Below, one piece after another: positions 1-7,612 of a DNA stretch of 15,080 bases (positions are counted from its first letter, which is position 1; the number at the start of each line of letters is the position of its first letter). Location of the stretch: the NCBI GenBank assembly GCA_013042925.1, contig JABDPH010000407.1:1-15080 (forward strand). Reading direction: 5' to 3'. Below the pieces are notes generated by a model, which was not told the origin of the DNA, did no database searches, and saw only the letters and a program-made list of their open reading frames with translations. The translations under genes were made by a program, and so were the position numbers. Origin of the DNA: Eudoraea sp. GTDB lineage: Bacteria; Bacteroidota; Bacteroidia; Flavobacteriales; Flavobacteriaceae.

Positions 1-719
1 ATTTCATCAGCTTCAAGAGTGATGCGCTCATCCGAAAACAACATGAAATGATGTATCAGTACTTTAGCTGCTTCTGTCAATGCATCTTTTGGATGAATAG
101 AGCCATCGGTAACGATCTCAAATATCAATTTCTCATAGTCTGTTTTTTGCTCAACACGGAAGTTTTCAATACTGTATTTTACATTTTTTACCGGGGTAAA
201 AATTGAATCAACAGCGATACTTCCCAAAGGGGCATTAGACTTTTTATTTTCTTCTGCCGGTACATAACCACGACCTTTTTCAATGATGATCTCCATATTT
301 ATGCTCACCTTAGGATCCATATTACAAATAACCAGATCCGGGTTCAACACTTGATATCCAGAGATAAATTTTTGAAAATCTCCTGCGGTAAGCTGTTCCT
401 TACCACTTACAGATATGGAAACAGTTTCCTCATTAACATCTTCAATTTGTCTTTTAAATCGAACTTGTTTTAGGTTTAGGATGATTTCGGTAACATCTTC
501 CACTACACCTTCAATAACCGAAAATTCATGCTCTACTTTATCTATTCTAACGGATGTAATTGCAAATCCTTCCAAAGAAGAAAGCAATACCCTCCGTAAG
601 GCGTTCCCAACAGTCAAACCATAACCAGGTTCCAAAGGGCGAAATTCAAATTTGCCTTCCAAATCTGAAGAATCAATCATTATAACTTTATCGGGCTTCT
701 GAAAATTTAATAATGCCAT
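1..719 (-). CDS. rpoA: DNA-directed RNA polymerase alpha subunit (partial, 3' end outside window)
   Basis: Alpha is the dimerising scaffold on which beta and beta' assemble. The frame opens at ATG 719-717 and stays open for 239 codons to the window edge, so about 90 residues of a family-typical ~330 are missing, mainly the DNA- and activator-binding C-terminal domain. The protein begins [12 protein letters not shown]. The alpha N-terminal domain signatures are visible: [19 protein letters not shown] near residues 29-47, [12 protein letters not shown] near 144-155, and [17 protein letters not shown] near 207-223. It follows rpsD by 19 bases, as in the alpha operon of most bacteria; rplQ would be expected next, beyond the edge. 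There is no sign of a break in the visible part. Identity is clear; only the C-terminus is unseen. Confidence 0.97.
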   Translation of the reverse strand, partial: MALLNFQKPDKVIMIDSSDLEGKFEFRPLEPGYGLTVGNALRRVLLSSLEGFAITSVRIDKVEHEFSVIEGVVEDVTEIILNLKQVRFKRQIEDVNEETVSISVSGKEQLTAGDFQKFISGYQVLNPDLVICNMDPKVSINMEIIIEKGRGYVPAEENKKSNAPLGSIAVDSIFTPVKNVKYSIENFRVEQKTDYEKLIFEIVTDGSIHPKDALTEAAKVLIHHFMLFSDERITLEADE

Positions 720-738
720 AGTCGGATTTGTGATGTTT

Positions 739-1344
739 TTATTTAGAGTATAACTCCACGATTAATTGTTCTTTGATATTCTCAGGAATCTGAATTCTTT
801 CTGGTATGGAAACAAAATTTCCTTCCATTTTATCATTATTCCATGTCAACCATTCATACACACTGCTATTTGCGCTAAGCGCATCTTGTATGGCCTGAAG
901 TGATTTTGATTTTTCTCTCACACCTACAACATCACCCGCTTTCAAGGAATAAGATGGAATATTCACCAATTCCCCGTTAACAGTAATGTGCCTGTGAGAC
1001 ACTAATTGTCTTGCACCTCTTCTGGAATTTGCAATCCCCATTCTGTAAACCACGTTATCTAAACGCGCTTCACACAATTGAAGAAGTACCTCACCGGTAA
1101 CACCTTTGCTCCTGTTTGCTTTTGCAAAAAGGTTTCTGAATTGTCTCTCCAGAATACCATAGGTGTATTTTGCTTTCTGCTTTTCCATTAACTGAATAGC
1201 ATACTCAGATTTCTTACCACGACGTCTGTTATTACCGTGTTGTCCCGGGGGATAGTTTTTTTTCTCGAAAGCTTTGTCGTCTCCGAAAATTGCTTCGCCG
1301 AATTTACGTGCGATCTTTGATTTAGGTCCTGTATATCTTGCCAT
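739..1344 (-). CDS. rpsD: 30S ribosomal protein S4 (uS4), zinc-free type
   Basis: S4 binds the 5' domain of 16S rRNA early in 30S assembly, lines the mRNA entry channel, and in several bacteria represses its own operon. The 201-residue product has the usual length. The N-terminal domain carries PPGQHG at 32-37 and the S4 RNA-binding domain runs from [10 protein letters not shown] (94-103) through [13 protein letters not shown] (119-131). No cysteine occurs in the first 90 residues, so the four-cysteine zinc site of C+ S4 proteins is absent. The gene is set off from rpsK by 101 bases that fold into a nested hairpin ending 13 bases before this ATG, which suggests separate translational or transcriptional control. 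rpoA follows 19 bases later. Start ATG 1344-1342 gives the conserved MARY beginning. Confidence 0.97.
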   Translation of the reverse strand: MARYTGPKSKIARKFGEAIFGDDKAFEKKNYPPGQHGNNRRRGKKSEYAIQLMEKQKAKYTYGILERQFRNLFAKANRSKGVTGEVLLQLCEARLDNVVYRMGIANSRRGARQLVSHRHITVNGELVNIPSYSLKAGDVVGVREKSKSLQAIQDALSANSSVYEWLTWNNDKMEGNFVSIPERIQIPENIKEQLIVELYSK

Positions 1345-1357
1345 CTTCTTTTAATTT

Positions 1358-1411
1358 GGAAGTGTGATTATGAATTAAGGCTTATCCTTCGATAATCGTA
1401 ATAGCACTTCC
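1358..1411 (-). promoter_or_regulatory. candidate structured mRNA leader of rpsD (possible S4 autoregulatory site)
   Basis: In the longest gap of the left half of the operon (1345-1445), the minus-strand RNA can form three nested helices. The outer one is GGAAGUG (1411-1405) with CACUUCC (1364-1358), 7 bp. The middle one is GAUUAU (1397-1392) with AUAAUC (1371-1366), 6 bp. The inner one is AAGG (1389-1386) with CCUU (1380-1377), 4 bp, closing a 5-base loop. The internal loops are asymmetric: 7 bases against 1, then 2 against 5. The base of the hairpin lies 13 bases upstream of the rpsD start codon. No U tract follows, so it is not an intrinsic terminator. Control of translation of rpsD, and perhaps rpoA, by S4 is inferred by analogy with known S4 leaders; binding is not shown by sequence alone. 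Confidence 0.55.
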
Positions 1412-1445
1412 TGTGAATTAACCTTTTATAAAAATTGAAACTTAA

Positions 1446-1838
1446 TTAAACTCTTCTTCTCTTGGGTGGTCGACAACCATTATGCGGCAGTGGTGTTACA
1501 TCTATAATTTCTGTAACTTCAATACCGGCATTGTGAATTGAACGAATTGCAGATTCTCTTCCGTTGCCTGGTCCCTTTACATAAACTTTTACCTTTCTTA
1601 ATCCTGCTTCATGGGCTACCTTACAACATTCTTCGGCTGCTACCTGAGCAGCATAAGGAGTATTCTTTTTAGAACCTCTGAATCCCATTTTACCCGCAGA
1701 AGACCATGAAATAACATCGCCTTTTTTGTTGGTCAAAGAAATTATTATGTTATTAAAGGAAGCCGTTACATGGGCTTCACCAGCCGATTCAACGATTACC
1801 TTGCGCTTTTTAGCTCCTTTGGTACTTGTCTTTGCCAT
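1446..1838 (-). CDS. rpsK: 30S ribosomal protein S11 (uS11)
   Basis: S11 sits on the 30S platform, contacts the 3' major domain of 16S rRNA next to the E-site mRNA path, and pairs with S7 and S18. The product is 130 residues. It has the family core AHVTASFNN at 22-30, [13 protein letters not shown] at 88-100, and the nearly invariant C-terminus [12 protein letters not shown] at 119-130. A basic N-terminal stretch (KGAKKRK, 7-13) is typical. Start ATG 1838 lies 10 bases after the rpsM stop, so the two are likely translated from one message. The gap after this gene is unusually long (101 bases) and structured. Identity is secure. Confidence 0.98.
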   Translation of the reverse strand: MAKTSTKGAKKRKVIVESAGEAHVTASFNNIIISLTNKKGDVISWSSAGKMGFRGSKKNTPYAAQVAAEECCKVAHEAGLRKVKVYVKGPGNGRESAIRSIHNAGIEVTEIIDVTPLPHNGCRPPKRRRV

Positions 1839-1848
1839 ATTATGCTAA

Positions 1849-2223
1849 TTATTTAGTTGCTTTTTTCTTATTTGCAACCGTTTTTCTTTTTCCTTTCCTG
1901 GTCCTGGAATTATTTTTAGTCCTTTGACCCCTAAGAGGTAGTCCAGATCTGTGGCGGATCCCTCTGTAACAGCCAATATCCATCAGACGCTTAATATTCA
2001 ATTGATTTTCAGAACGAAGTTCTCCTTCAATTTTATAGGAGGAAACAGCATCCCGAATACGACCAATTTCATCATCGTTCCAGTCAGATACCTTGCTATC
2101 CTGATTTACCTGGGCTTTCTCTAATATCTCTTGTGCCCTGCTTTTACCGATACCAAATATATAGGTAAGCGCTATGACACCTCTTTTTTGTTTTGGTATA
2201 TCTACACCTGCAATTCTTGCCAT
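1849..2223 (-). CDS. rpsM: 30S ribosomal protein S13 (uS13)
   Basis: S13 is a 30S head protein that forms intersubunit bridges to L5 and 23S rRNA and whose basic tail reaches toward the P-site tRNA. The 124-residue product begins [10 protein letters not shown], carries a helix-hairpin-helix-like segment around [14 protein letters not shown] (21-34), and has the signature [15 protein letters not shown] (94-108). A lysine-rich tail runs to the end. The start follows the rpmJ stop by 2 bases, implying close translational coupling with L36, the usual alpha-operon arrangement. Length and start match the family. Confidence 0.98.
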   Translation of the reverse strand: MARIAGVDIPKQKRGVIALTYIFGIGKSRAQEILEKAQVNQDSKVSDWNDDEIGRIRDAVSSYKIEGELRSENQLNIKRLMDIGCYRGIRHRSGLPLRGQRTKNNSRTRKGKRKTVANKKKATK

Positions 2224-2225
2224 AA

Positions 2226-2342
2226 TTACCCTTGTCTTTGTTTGAATCTAGGATTCTTTTTGTTGATTACGTACAATCTGCCTTTTCTGCGTACTATTTT
2301 GCAGTCGGCACTTCTTTTCTTTATGGATGCTCTAACTTTCAT
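2226..2342 (-). CDS. rpmJ: 50S ribosomal protein L36 (bL36), zinc-ligand-free variant
   Basis: This is a 38-residue protein: ATG at 2342-2340, stop TAA at 2228-2226. It starts [19 protein letters not shown] and ends KQRQG, the L36 signature at both ends. L36 is a small late-assembling protein that organises 23S rRNA near the L7/L12 stalk base and the peptidyl transferase side. In zinc-binding L36 the ligands are three Cys and one His at positions 11, 14, 27 and 33. Here these positions are Ser11, Cys14, Asn27 and Phe33, so metal binding is very unlikely. It sits 10 bases after infA and 2 bases before rpsM, the conserved infA-rpmJ-rpsM order. This form is, to my knowledge, normal for Flavobacteria rather than a decayed gene. 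Confidence 0.95.
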   Translation of the reverse strand: MKVRASIKKRSADCKIVRRKGRLYVINKKNPRFKQRQG

Positions 2343-2352
2343 TCTGTCTTTG

Positions 2353-2568
2353 TTAGTATCTATATGTAATTCTCGCCTTTGTTAAATCGTATGGGCTCAT
2401 TTCCAGTTTTACTTTATCCCCGGGTAACAATTTTATATAATGCATACGCATCTTCCCGGAAATATGAGCAGTAACCACATGCCCGTTTTCAAGTTCTACC
2501 CGAAACATTGCATTGGATAAAGCCTCTATTATGCTACCGTCTTGTTCTATGGGTGCTTGCTTAGCCAT
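2353..2568 (-). CDS. infA: translation initiation factor IF-1
   Basis: IF-1 binds the A site of the 30S subunit during initiation and works with IF-2 and IF-3 to select initiator tRNA. The 71-residue product is a single OB fold. Recognisable segments are [20 protein letters not shown] (9-28), [20 protein letters not shown] (29-48) and [19 protein letters not shown] (49-67). It follows secY after only 3 bases, so map and adk, which separate secY from infA in many Firmicutes and some other bacteria, are missing at this spot. rpmJ follows 10 bases later. Length and ends fit the family exactly. Confidence 0.98.
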   Translation of the reverse strand: MAKQAPIEQDGSIIEALSNAMFRVELENGHVVTAHISGKMRMHYIKLLPGDKVKLEMSPYDLTKARITYRY

Positions 2569-2571
2569 AAC

Positions 2572-3915
2572 TTATGCAACTTTTCTGTTTTTACCTGATT
2601 TCATTAATCCATCATAATGTCTGTTCAACAAATAACTGTTTACCTGCTGCACAGTATCAATTGCCACCCCTACCATGATTAATAGTGATGTACCGCCATA
2701 AAATAAAGCCCATCCAGCCTGAATATCCATTAACTTAACCACTACGGCAGGCAATACTGCTAACAGGGCTAGGAAAACGGATCCCGGTAAAGTAATTAAT
2801 GACATTATTTTGTCTAGAAAATCACCGGTCTCTTTGCCAGGTCTAATACCTGGTATAAAACCACCGCTTCTTTTTAAATCATCAGCCATTTTATTCGTGG
2901 GTACTGTAATGGCAGTATAGAAATATGTAAATATTATAATCAGCAAGCCAAATAAGATGTTATAAGCCAGACCAAAAATATCCTGAAACTGTACTTCCAT
3001 CCATTGACCAACTGCCGTATTATTAAAAGTTCTTCCTAATAAGCCCGGCGCAAACATAATAGCCTGTGCAAAAATTATAGGCATTACACCCGAGGCATTT
3101 AATTTCAAAGGAATGTATTGCCTTGAACCGGCGATATTTTTTTCATATCCACCCGAAGCAGTCCTCCTTGCATATTGAACCGGTATTCTCCTCGTAGCCA
3201 TGACCAAGAGAACACTCGCCAGAATAACAAGAAACCAAAGAATAACTTCAATAAGCATAAACATTAGTCCTCCTGTATTATTGGCCGTTCTGGAAATAAA
3301 TTCCTGAACAAAAGATTGTGGCATAGTGGCTATAATTCCTATCATAATAAGCAGGGAAATACCATTTCCAATACCTTTATCAGTAATTTTTTCTCCTAAC
3401 CACATGGCAAAAACACAACCTGTTACCAGGATAATTACAGCTGGCACAATAAAATTCAAGCCTTTACCCAAAATAAATGCACTATCTGGAACACCAAGTG
3501 CACTTAGACTATAAAGGTAGGCAGGGGCCTGAACGACACAGATACCAATAGTAAGCCATCTTGTAATCTGGTTCTTTGTCTTTCTCCCACTTTCACCTTC
3601 CTTATCTAATTTTTGAAGATAAGGCACGGCGATCCCCATTAATTGAACTACAATAGAGGCCGAGATATAAGGCATAATTCCAAGAGCAAATACCGAAGCA
3701 TTAGCAAATGCGCCACCGGTAAAGGCATTTAAAATACCCAAAATACCTTGTTCTGTATTTGAAGATAATTCTGCCAATTGAGAAGTATCAATACCGGGAA
3801 GAACTACCTGAGCACCAAAACGATACACAAGCAACAAACCAAGGGTAACAATAATTCTGTTCCTTAGTTCTTCAATTTTCCAGATATTTGAAATAACCTC
3901 AAAAAATTTCTTCAT
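2572..3915 (-). CDS. secY: protein translocase subunit SecY
   Basis: SecY is the channel of the SecYEG translocon in the inner membrane; it passes unfolded secretory proteins across and releases membrane helices sideways. The 447-residue product is of normal length and shows about ten hydrophobic segments. The first is near 21-40 (IVTLGLLLVYRFGAQVVLPG) and the last near 404-424. Cytosolic-loop motifs that contact SecA and the ribosome are present: RRIPVQYARR in the loop between helices 6 and 7, and GGFIPGIRPGKET in the loop between helices 8 and 9. The C-terminus NRHYDGLMKSGKNRK is cytosolic. It follows rplO by 12 bases, the classic end of the spc operon. SecE and SecG are not in the window. 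Confidence 0.98.
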   Translation of the reverse strand: MKKFFEVISNIWKIEELRNRIIVTLGLLLVYRFGAQVVLPGIDTSQLAELSSNTEQGILGILNAFTGGAFANASVFALGIMPYISASIVVQLMGIAVPYLQKLDKEGESGRKTKNQITRWLTIGICVVQAPAYLYSLSALGVPDSAFILGKGLNFIVPAVIILVTGCVFAMWLGEKITDKGIGNGISLLIMIGIIATMPQSFVQEFISRTANNTGGLMFMLIEVILWFLVILASVLLVMATRRIPVQYARRTASGGYEKNIAGSRQYIPLKLNASGVMPIIFAQAIMFAPGLLGRTFNNTAVGQWMEVQFQDIFGLAYNILFGLLIIIFTYFYTAITVPTNKMADDLKRSGGFIPGIRPGKETGDFLDKIMSLITLPGSVFLALLAVLPAVVVKLMDIQAGWALFYGGTSLLIMVGVAIDTVQQVNSYLLNRHYDGLMKSGKNRKVA

Positions 3916-3927
3916 AGCCTTCTTTAC

Positions 3928-4380
3928 TTATAAATTTATTGCTTCACCTCCTGCGGCTTCAATAGCAGCTTTCGCAGTTGCAGTAAATTTATGAACGGTT
4001 ATTTTAAGAGGTGCCTTTAATTCGCCACCGCCCAGTATCTTAACCAAATCGTTTTTATGAGCCATTCCGTTATCTACAAGATCTTTAAGAGTGACTGTTT
4101 TTTTAACCAGTCCTTTGTCTGCCAGTTCCTGAAGTTTATTAAGATTTATGCCCTGATATTCTTTTCTGTTAATGTTGGTAAAACCAAATTTGGGTACTCG
4201 TCTTTGTAAAGGCATTTGACCTCCTTCAAAACCGATCTTCCTGGAATAACCAGATCTCGATTTAGCACCTTTATGCCCTCTTGTTGCTGTACCACCTTTG
4301 CCAGAACCCTGGCCTCGACCTATGGTTTTCCCGGCTTTATGAACAGACCCTTTGGCTGGTTTTAAATTCCCTAAATTCAT
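3928..4380 (-). CDS. rplO: 50S ribosomal protein L15 (uL15)
   Basis: L15 is a late-assembly protein of the large subunit, with an extended glycine- and lysine-rich arm threading into 23S rRNA. The product is 150 residues. The arm is visible as GRGQGSGKGGTATRGHKG (21-38), followed by GFEGGQMPLQRRVPKFGF near 49-66. The C-terminal globular part ends TAAAKAAIEAAGGEAINL-like. It lies between rpmD (12 bases before) and secY (12 bases after), the standard spc order. The start ATG 4380 gives the conserved MNLGNLKPAKGS beginning seen in Bacteroidota. Identity is secure. Confidence 0.98.
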   Translation of the reverse strand: MNLGNLKPAKGSVHKAGKTIGRGQGSGKGGTATRGHKGAKSRSGYSRKIGFEGGQMPLQRRVPKFGFTNINRKEYQGINLNKLQELADKGLVKKTVTLKDLVDNGMAHKNDLVKILGGGELKAPLKITVHKFTATAKAAIEAAGGEAINL

Positions 4381-4392
4381 TACAACTATATT

Positions 4393-4572
4393 TTAAGCTT
4401 CTTCTGTAGAAACTAAGTGTTTAACTTTGTTGATCATACCCATAATATTGGGTGTATTTTCATGCTCGACAACATGACCAATCCTGTGCAATCCAAGTGC
4501 CTCCAGTGTTCTTTTCTGATTCTGAGGCCTTTTAATGCTACTTCTTACCTGCTTAACTTTAATCTTTGCCAT
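4393..4572 (-). CDS. rpmD: 50S ribosomal protein L30 (uL30)
   Basis: This 59-residue gene (ATG 4572-4570, stop TAA 4395-4393) fills the space between rpsE and rplO. Its protein begins MAKIKVKQVRSSIKRPQNQK and continues through RTLEALGLHRIGHVVEHENT and PNIMGMINKVKHLV. It matches the family pattern of a first beta strand, the S-x-I-x-R/K-P-x-x-Q motif, and LGLxRxxxxV. L30 contacts domain II of 23S rRNA and 5S-proximal regions of the large subunit. L30 is absent from some bacteria; here it is intact. Spacers are 11 bases before and 12 after. It is too short for routine length cut-offs, but identity is clear. Confidence 0.96.
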   Translation of the reverse strand: MAKIKVKQVRSSIKRPQNQKRTLEALGLHRIGHVVEHENTPNIMGMINKVKHLVSTEEA

Positions 4573-4583
4573 ACCCTTACTAC

Positions 4584-5108
4584 TTATCCTTTAAAGACTT
4601 TTTCCAACGAAACACCTCTTTGTTTTGCTACCGTCCTGGCGTCACGTAATTGAAGCAAAGCGTCGAATGTGGCCTTAACCACATTGTGCGGGTTAGAAGA
4701 CCCCTGAGACTTAGATAAAACGTCTTGCACCCCAACTGATTCCAATACGGCCCTAACAGCACCTCCTGCAATTACACCTGTACCATGGGAAGCAGGCTGA
4801 ATATATACGCGTGCTCCTCCAAACTTTCCTTTCTGCTCATGTGGCACAGTTGCCTTACTAAGTGGTATTCTAATTAAGTTCTTTTTAGCATCCTCAATAG
4901 CCTTGGCTATAGCGGTAGCAACTTCTTTTGACTTACCAAGTCCATGACCTACGACACCATTCTCATCACCCACAACCACGATTGCAGAAAAACCAAAAGC
5001 TCTACCACCTTTAGTTACTTTGGTAACTCTTTGAACACCAACCAATCTGTCTTTGAGTTCAAGACCTCCCGGTTTTACAGTTTCTACATTTTTGTATTTC
5101 CCGAACAT
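4584..5108 (-). CDS. rpsE: 30S ribosomal protein S5 (uS5)
   Basis: S5 helps form the mRNA entrance and the helicase-like centre with S3 and S4, and influences decoding accuracy. The product is 174 residues. The N-terminal double-stranded-RNA-binding-like domain spans [18 protein letters not shown] (18-35) to [17 protein letters not shown] (51-67). The C-terminal domain includes [19 protein letters not shown] and [15 protein letters not shown]. It begins 8 bases after rplR and ends 11 bases before rpmD, in usual spc order. The start at MFGKYKN is typical of Flavobacteria; the downstream residues align with the family without gaps that I can see. Confidence 0.98.
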   Translation of the reverse strand: MFGKYKNVETVKPGGLELKDRLVGVQRVTKVTKGGRAFGFSAIVVVGDENGVVGHGLGKSKEVATAIAKAIEDAKKNLIRIPLSKATVPHEQKGKFGGARVYIQPASHGTGVIAGGAVRAVLESVGVQDVLSKSQGSSNPHNVVKATFDALLQLRDARTVAKQRGVSLEKVFKG

Positions 5109-5116
5109 ATTTTCTA

Positions 5117-5473
5117 TTAAAATTTTAGACCAGCTTCTCTGGCGCCTTCAGCCAATGATTTAACTCTTCCATGATATAAATTGCCACCCCGATCAAAAGC
5201 AACTGCTTCTATTCCGGATTTAATAGCCTTTTCAGCTACCGTTTTACCCACAAGCTTGGCAATCTCAGTCTTGGTACCTTTGGCTTTACTTAGTTCTTTA
5301 TCCCGTGATGAAGCCGCAACAAGCGTAGTCCCTTTATTATCATCAATTAGTTGGGCATAAATATCTTTATTGCTCCTAAAAACAGATAATCTTGGTCTCT
5401 CAGCAGTACCAAAGGATACTTTTCTAATCCTTTTTCTAATACGCTCTCTTCTTTCAGTTTTTGATAATCCCAT
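5117..5473 (-). CDS. rplR: 50S ribosomal protein L18 (uL18)
   Basis: L18 binds 5S rRNA with L5 and anchors it in the central protuberance. The 118-residue product opens with a basic segment ([19 protein letters not shown]), then [20 protein letters not shown] (27-46). It closes with [20 protein letters not shown] and AREAGLKF, both strong L18 signatures. The start lies 10 bases after the true end of rplF (stop 5486-5484). That spacing supports the reading that rplF really extends to 5484 and does not stop at 5624. rpsE follows after 8 bases. Confidence 0.98.
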   Translation of the reverse strand: MGLSKTERRERIRKRIRKVSFGTAERPRLSVFRSNKDIYAQLIDDNKGTTLVAASSRDKELSKAKGTKTEIAKLVGKTVAEKAIKSGIEAVAFDRGGNLYHGRVKSLAEGAREAGLKF

Positions 5474-5483
5474 AATTCAATTC

Positions 5484-6025
5484 TTAAGCGGATTTACCGG
5501 CTTTTCTTCTTAATTGTTCTCCGACAAATTTTATACCTTTTCCTTTGTAAGGTTCTGGTTTGCGGAATGCTCTTATTTTAGCCGCAATTTGGCCAACCAA
5601 TTGCTTGTCATGCGAGCTAAGCTTTATAATTGGGTTTTACCTTTCTCAGAAATAGTCTCAACTTTAACTTCAGGAGCTAAATTCAGCACAATATTATGTG
5701 AGAATCCCAGTGCCAAATCTAACTTTTGACCCTGGTTAGTGGCTCTGTAACCAACACCAACCAATTCAAGCTCTTTTGACCATCCATTGGTCACTCCCAA
5801 TATCATATTGGAAATCAAAGATCTGTAAAGCCCATGTTTGGCTTTATGCTCTTTAGATTCAGAAGGTCTTGTCACCACAACCTGACCATCTTCTGCTTTT
5901 ATGGAAACCCCTGAATATTCCTGAGTTAATTCACCCAACTTCCCCTTTACAGTAATTGTATTATCCTGTACTTCAACTGTGGCTCCTTCCGGAATCTCTA
6001 TTGGATTGTTACCTATTCTAGACAT
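5484..6025 (-). CDS. rplF: 50S ribosomal protein L6 (uL6), interrupted by an apparent 1-base deletion
   Basis: L6 sits at the base of the L7/L12 stalk near the sarcin-ricin loop, where translational GTPases bind. From ATG 6025 the frame reads a normal L6 start ([20 protein letters not shown]) but meets TAA at 5626-5624 after 133 codons (normal is about 180). Shifting frame by one base near 5635-5638 (coding strand GGT AAAA CCC) restores a continuous C-terminus, [15 protein letters not shown] through [17 protein letters not shown] to KAGKSA, with stop at 5486-5484. The repaired protein is exactly 180 residues. The simplest explanation is one missing A in a run that should hold five. Because L6 is important for growth, a sequencing or assembly error is likelier than a real mutation. 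rpsH lies 19 bases before and rplR 10 bases after. Confidence 0.95.
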
Positions 6026-6044
6026 TTTCCTATTTCTTTATTTC

Positions 6045-6443
6045 TTAATAAACGTAGCATAAAACTTCGCCACCAACATTATCTCGCTGAGCCTGCTTGC
6101 TTGTCATAACTCCATGAGAAGTAGACACAATTGCTATTCCAAGGCCATTTAGAACCCTGGGCATATCTCCGGAACTGGCATATTTTCTAAGACCTGGCGT
6201 ACTTATGCGCTGGATCTTTCTTATCACCGGTTCTTTGGTCAACCTATCATATTTCAGAGCTATTTTAATAATGCCCTGGACCTTGCTCTCTTCAAATTTA
6301 TAACTCAAAATATATCCTTGATCGAATAATATTTTAGTTACTTCTTTTTTCAAATTAGAAGCAGGAATCTCAACTACTCTATGACCCGCTCTACTGGCGT
6401 TTCTAATTCTTGTTAAATAATCTGATATTGGATCTGTAACCAT
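6045..6443 (-). CDS. rpsH: 30S ribosomal protein S8 (uS8)
   Basis: S8 binds helix 21 of 16S rRNA and is central to platform assembly; in enterobacteria it also represses the spc operon by binding near rplE. The 132-residue product begins MVTDPISDYLTRIRNASRAG and ends with the diagnostic STSHGVMTSKQAQ segment followed by GGEVLCYVY (107-132 overall). It falls between rpsN (21 bases before) and rplF (19 bases after). I saw no obvious S8-binding hairpin at the rplX-rplE junction, where only 2 bases separate the genes, so any autoregulation would have to use coding sequence. Confidence 0.98.
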   Translation of the reverse strand: MVTDPISDYLTRIRNASRAGHRVVEIPASNLKKEVTKILFDQGYILSYKFEESKVQGIIKIALKYDRLTKEPVIRKIQRISTPGLRKYASSGDMPRVLNGLGIAIVSTSHGVMTSKQAQRDNVGGEVLCYVY

Positions 6444-6464
6444 CTTCTTAACTATTATATTGGA

Positions 6465-6734
6465 TTACCAACTTGCTTTTTTAACTCCTGGGATCAAACC
6501 TTTGTTAGCCATTTCCCTGAACATTACACGTGAAATACCAAAAGTTCTCATATACCCCTTAGGTCTACCCGTCAGTTTACATCTATTGTGCATACGAATA
6601 GGAGAAGCATTTTTTGGCAGTTTTTGCAAAGCTTCATAGTCTCCGGCTTCTTTCAAAGCTTTTCTCTTTTCAGCGTATTTTGCTACAGCCTTTGCCCTTT
6701 TTCTTTCCCGGGCTTTCATTGATTCTTTAGCCAT
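6465..6734 (-). CDS. rpsN: 30S ribosomal protein S14 (uS14), zinc-free type
   Basis: S14 is a late-assembling protein of the 30S head, next to S3 and S10. At 89 residues it is longer than the 61-residue zinc-binding form. It has a basic N-terminal helix ([20 protein letters not shown], 6-25). The C-terminal core has [19 protein letters not shown] near 47-65, then [24 protein letters not shown]. Only one cysteine is present (in HNRCKLTGR), so the CxxC pairs of the zinc type are lacking. The rplE stop precedes its start with a single base between, implying coupled translation. rpsH follows after 21 bases. Confidence 0.98.
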   Translation of the reverse strand: MAKESMKARERKRAKAVAKYAEKRKALKEAGDYEALQKLPKNASPIRMHNRCKLTGRPKGYMRTFGISRVMFREMANKGLIPGVKKASW

Positions 6735-6735
6735 A

Positions 6736-7287
6736 CTAATTCTTTTTAAAAGGTAATCCCAATTCGGTTAACAATGATTTTGCTTCTTTATCTGTATCGG
6801 CACTTGTTACAAACGTGATATCCATTCCATTAATCCTATTGATCTTATCAATATTAATTTCCGGGAATATAATCTGCTCAGTTACGCCAAGGTTGTAATT
6901 TCCTCTTCCATCAAAACCTGTCGCTCTAATTCCCTGAAAATCTCTTACCCTTGGTAAAGCAGTTGTTACTAACCTGTCTAAAAATTCATACATGCGTTCA
7001 CCTCTTAGGGTAACTTTGGCCCCTATGGGCATTCCCTTTCTGAGTTTAAACGCTGCCACATCCTTTTTTGACATGGTTGATATGGCCTTTTGTCCTGTAA
7101 TTAAGGTCAATTCATCCAAGGCGTGATCTACCAATTTTTTGTCAGCCACAGCAGCACCAACTCCCCTGCTAACAACAATTTTTTGCAGCTTTGGTACTTC
7201 CATTACATTTTTGTAACCAAATTCTTCTTTTAGAGCCGAAACAATTCGCTCACCATATTCTTTCTTTAATCTTGGTACGTAAGCCAT
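6736..7287 (-). CDS. rplE: 50S ribosomal protein L5 (uL5)
   Basis: L5 binds 5S rRNA and, from the central protuberance, contacts S13 and the P-site tRNA elbow. The 183-residue product is of usual length. It has [20 protein letters not shown] near 19-38, then [21 protein letters not shown] (split here only for description: core near 69-89) and [20 protein letters not shown] near 91-110. It also has the signature [20 protein letters not shown] and the end [20 protein letters not shown]. It is separated from rplX by 2 bases and from rpsN by 1 base, among the tightest junctions in the window. Identity is secure. Confidence 0.98.
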   Translation of the reverse strand: MAYVPRLKKEYGERIVSALKEEFGYKNVMEVPKLQKIVVSRGVGAAVADKKLVDHALDELTLITGQKAISTMSKKDVAAFKLRKGMPIGAKVTLRGERMYEFLDRLVTTALPRVRDFQGIRATGFDGRGNYNLGVTEQIIFPEINIDKINRINGMDITFVTSADTDKEAKSLLTELGLPFKKN

Positions 7288-7289
7288 AA

Positions 7290-7601
7290 CTAAATTACTT
7301 CGTTAGATTTTTTGGAAAATCGTACTTTCTTCCCGTCTCTTACCTCATAACCTACTCTTGTTGTTTCTCCCGATTTGGAATCAATAAGAGACAAGTTAGA
7401 TAAATGAATAGGAGCTTCTTTTTTTACAATTCCACCCTGAGGGTTTTGTGCACTTGGCTTTTCGTGTTTAGATACCATATTGGCACCTTCCACGATGGCC
7501 TTATTTTTTTCACGGTCTACAAGGGTAACTTTTCCTTCGGTTCCTTTGTGGTCCCCTGCAATTATCCGAACTGTATCTCCCGTTTTTATTCTTAATTTCA
7601 T
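7290..7601 (-). CDS. rplX: 50S ribosomal protein L24 (uL24)
   Basis: L24 is an assembly initiator that binds the 5' domain of 23S rRNA and lies near the polypeptide exit tunnel. The 103-residue product contains a KOW motif at about 7-30 ([19 protein letters not shown]), followed by [20 protein letters not shown] and [15 protein letters not shown], which are L24 hallmarks. It starts 11 bases after rplN and ends 2 bases before rplE, in standard spc order. The start ATG 7601 gives MKLRIKTGD, as expected; no longer upstream start would avoid running into rplN. Confidence 0.98.
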   Translation of the reverse strand: MKLRIKTGDTVRIIAGDHKGTEGKVTLVDREKNKAIVEGANMVSKHEKPSAQNPQGGIVKKEAPIHLSNLSLIDSKSGETTRVGYEVRDGKKVRFSKKSNEVI

Positions 7602-7612
7602 CTTACAATATT

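Noticed and set aside
5624..5640. Programmed ribosomal frameshift in rplF
   Set aside because: The run AAAA with preceding GGU does not allow tandem re-pairing, no clear downstream pseudoknot was seen, and L6 is not known for recoding; a one-base error is simpler.
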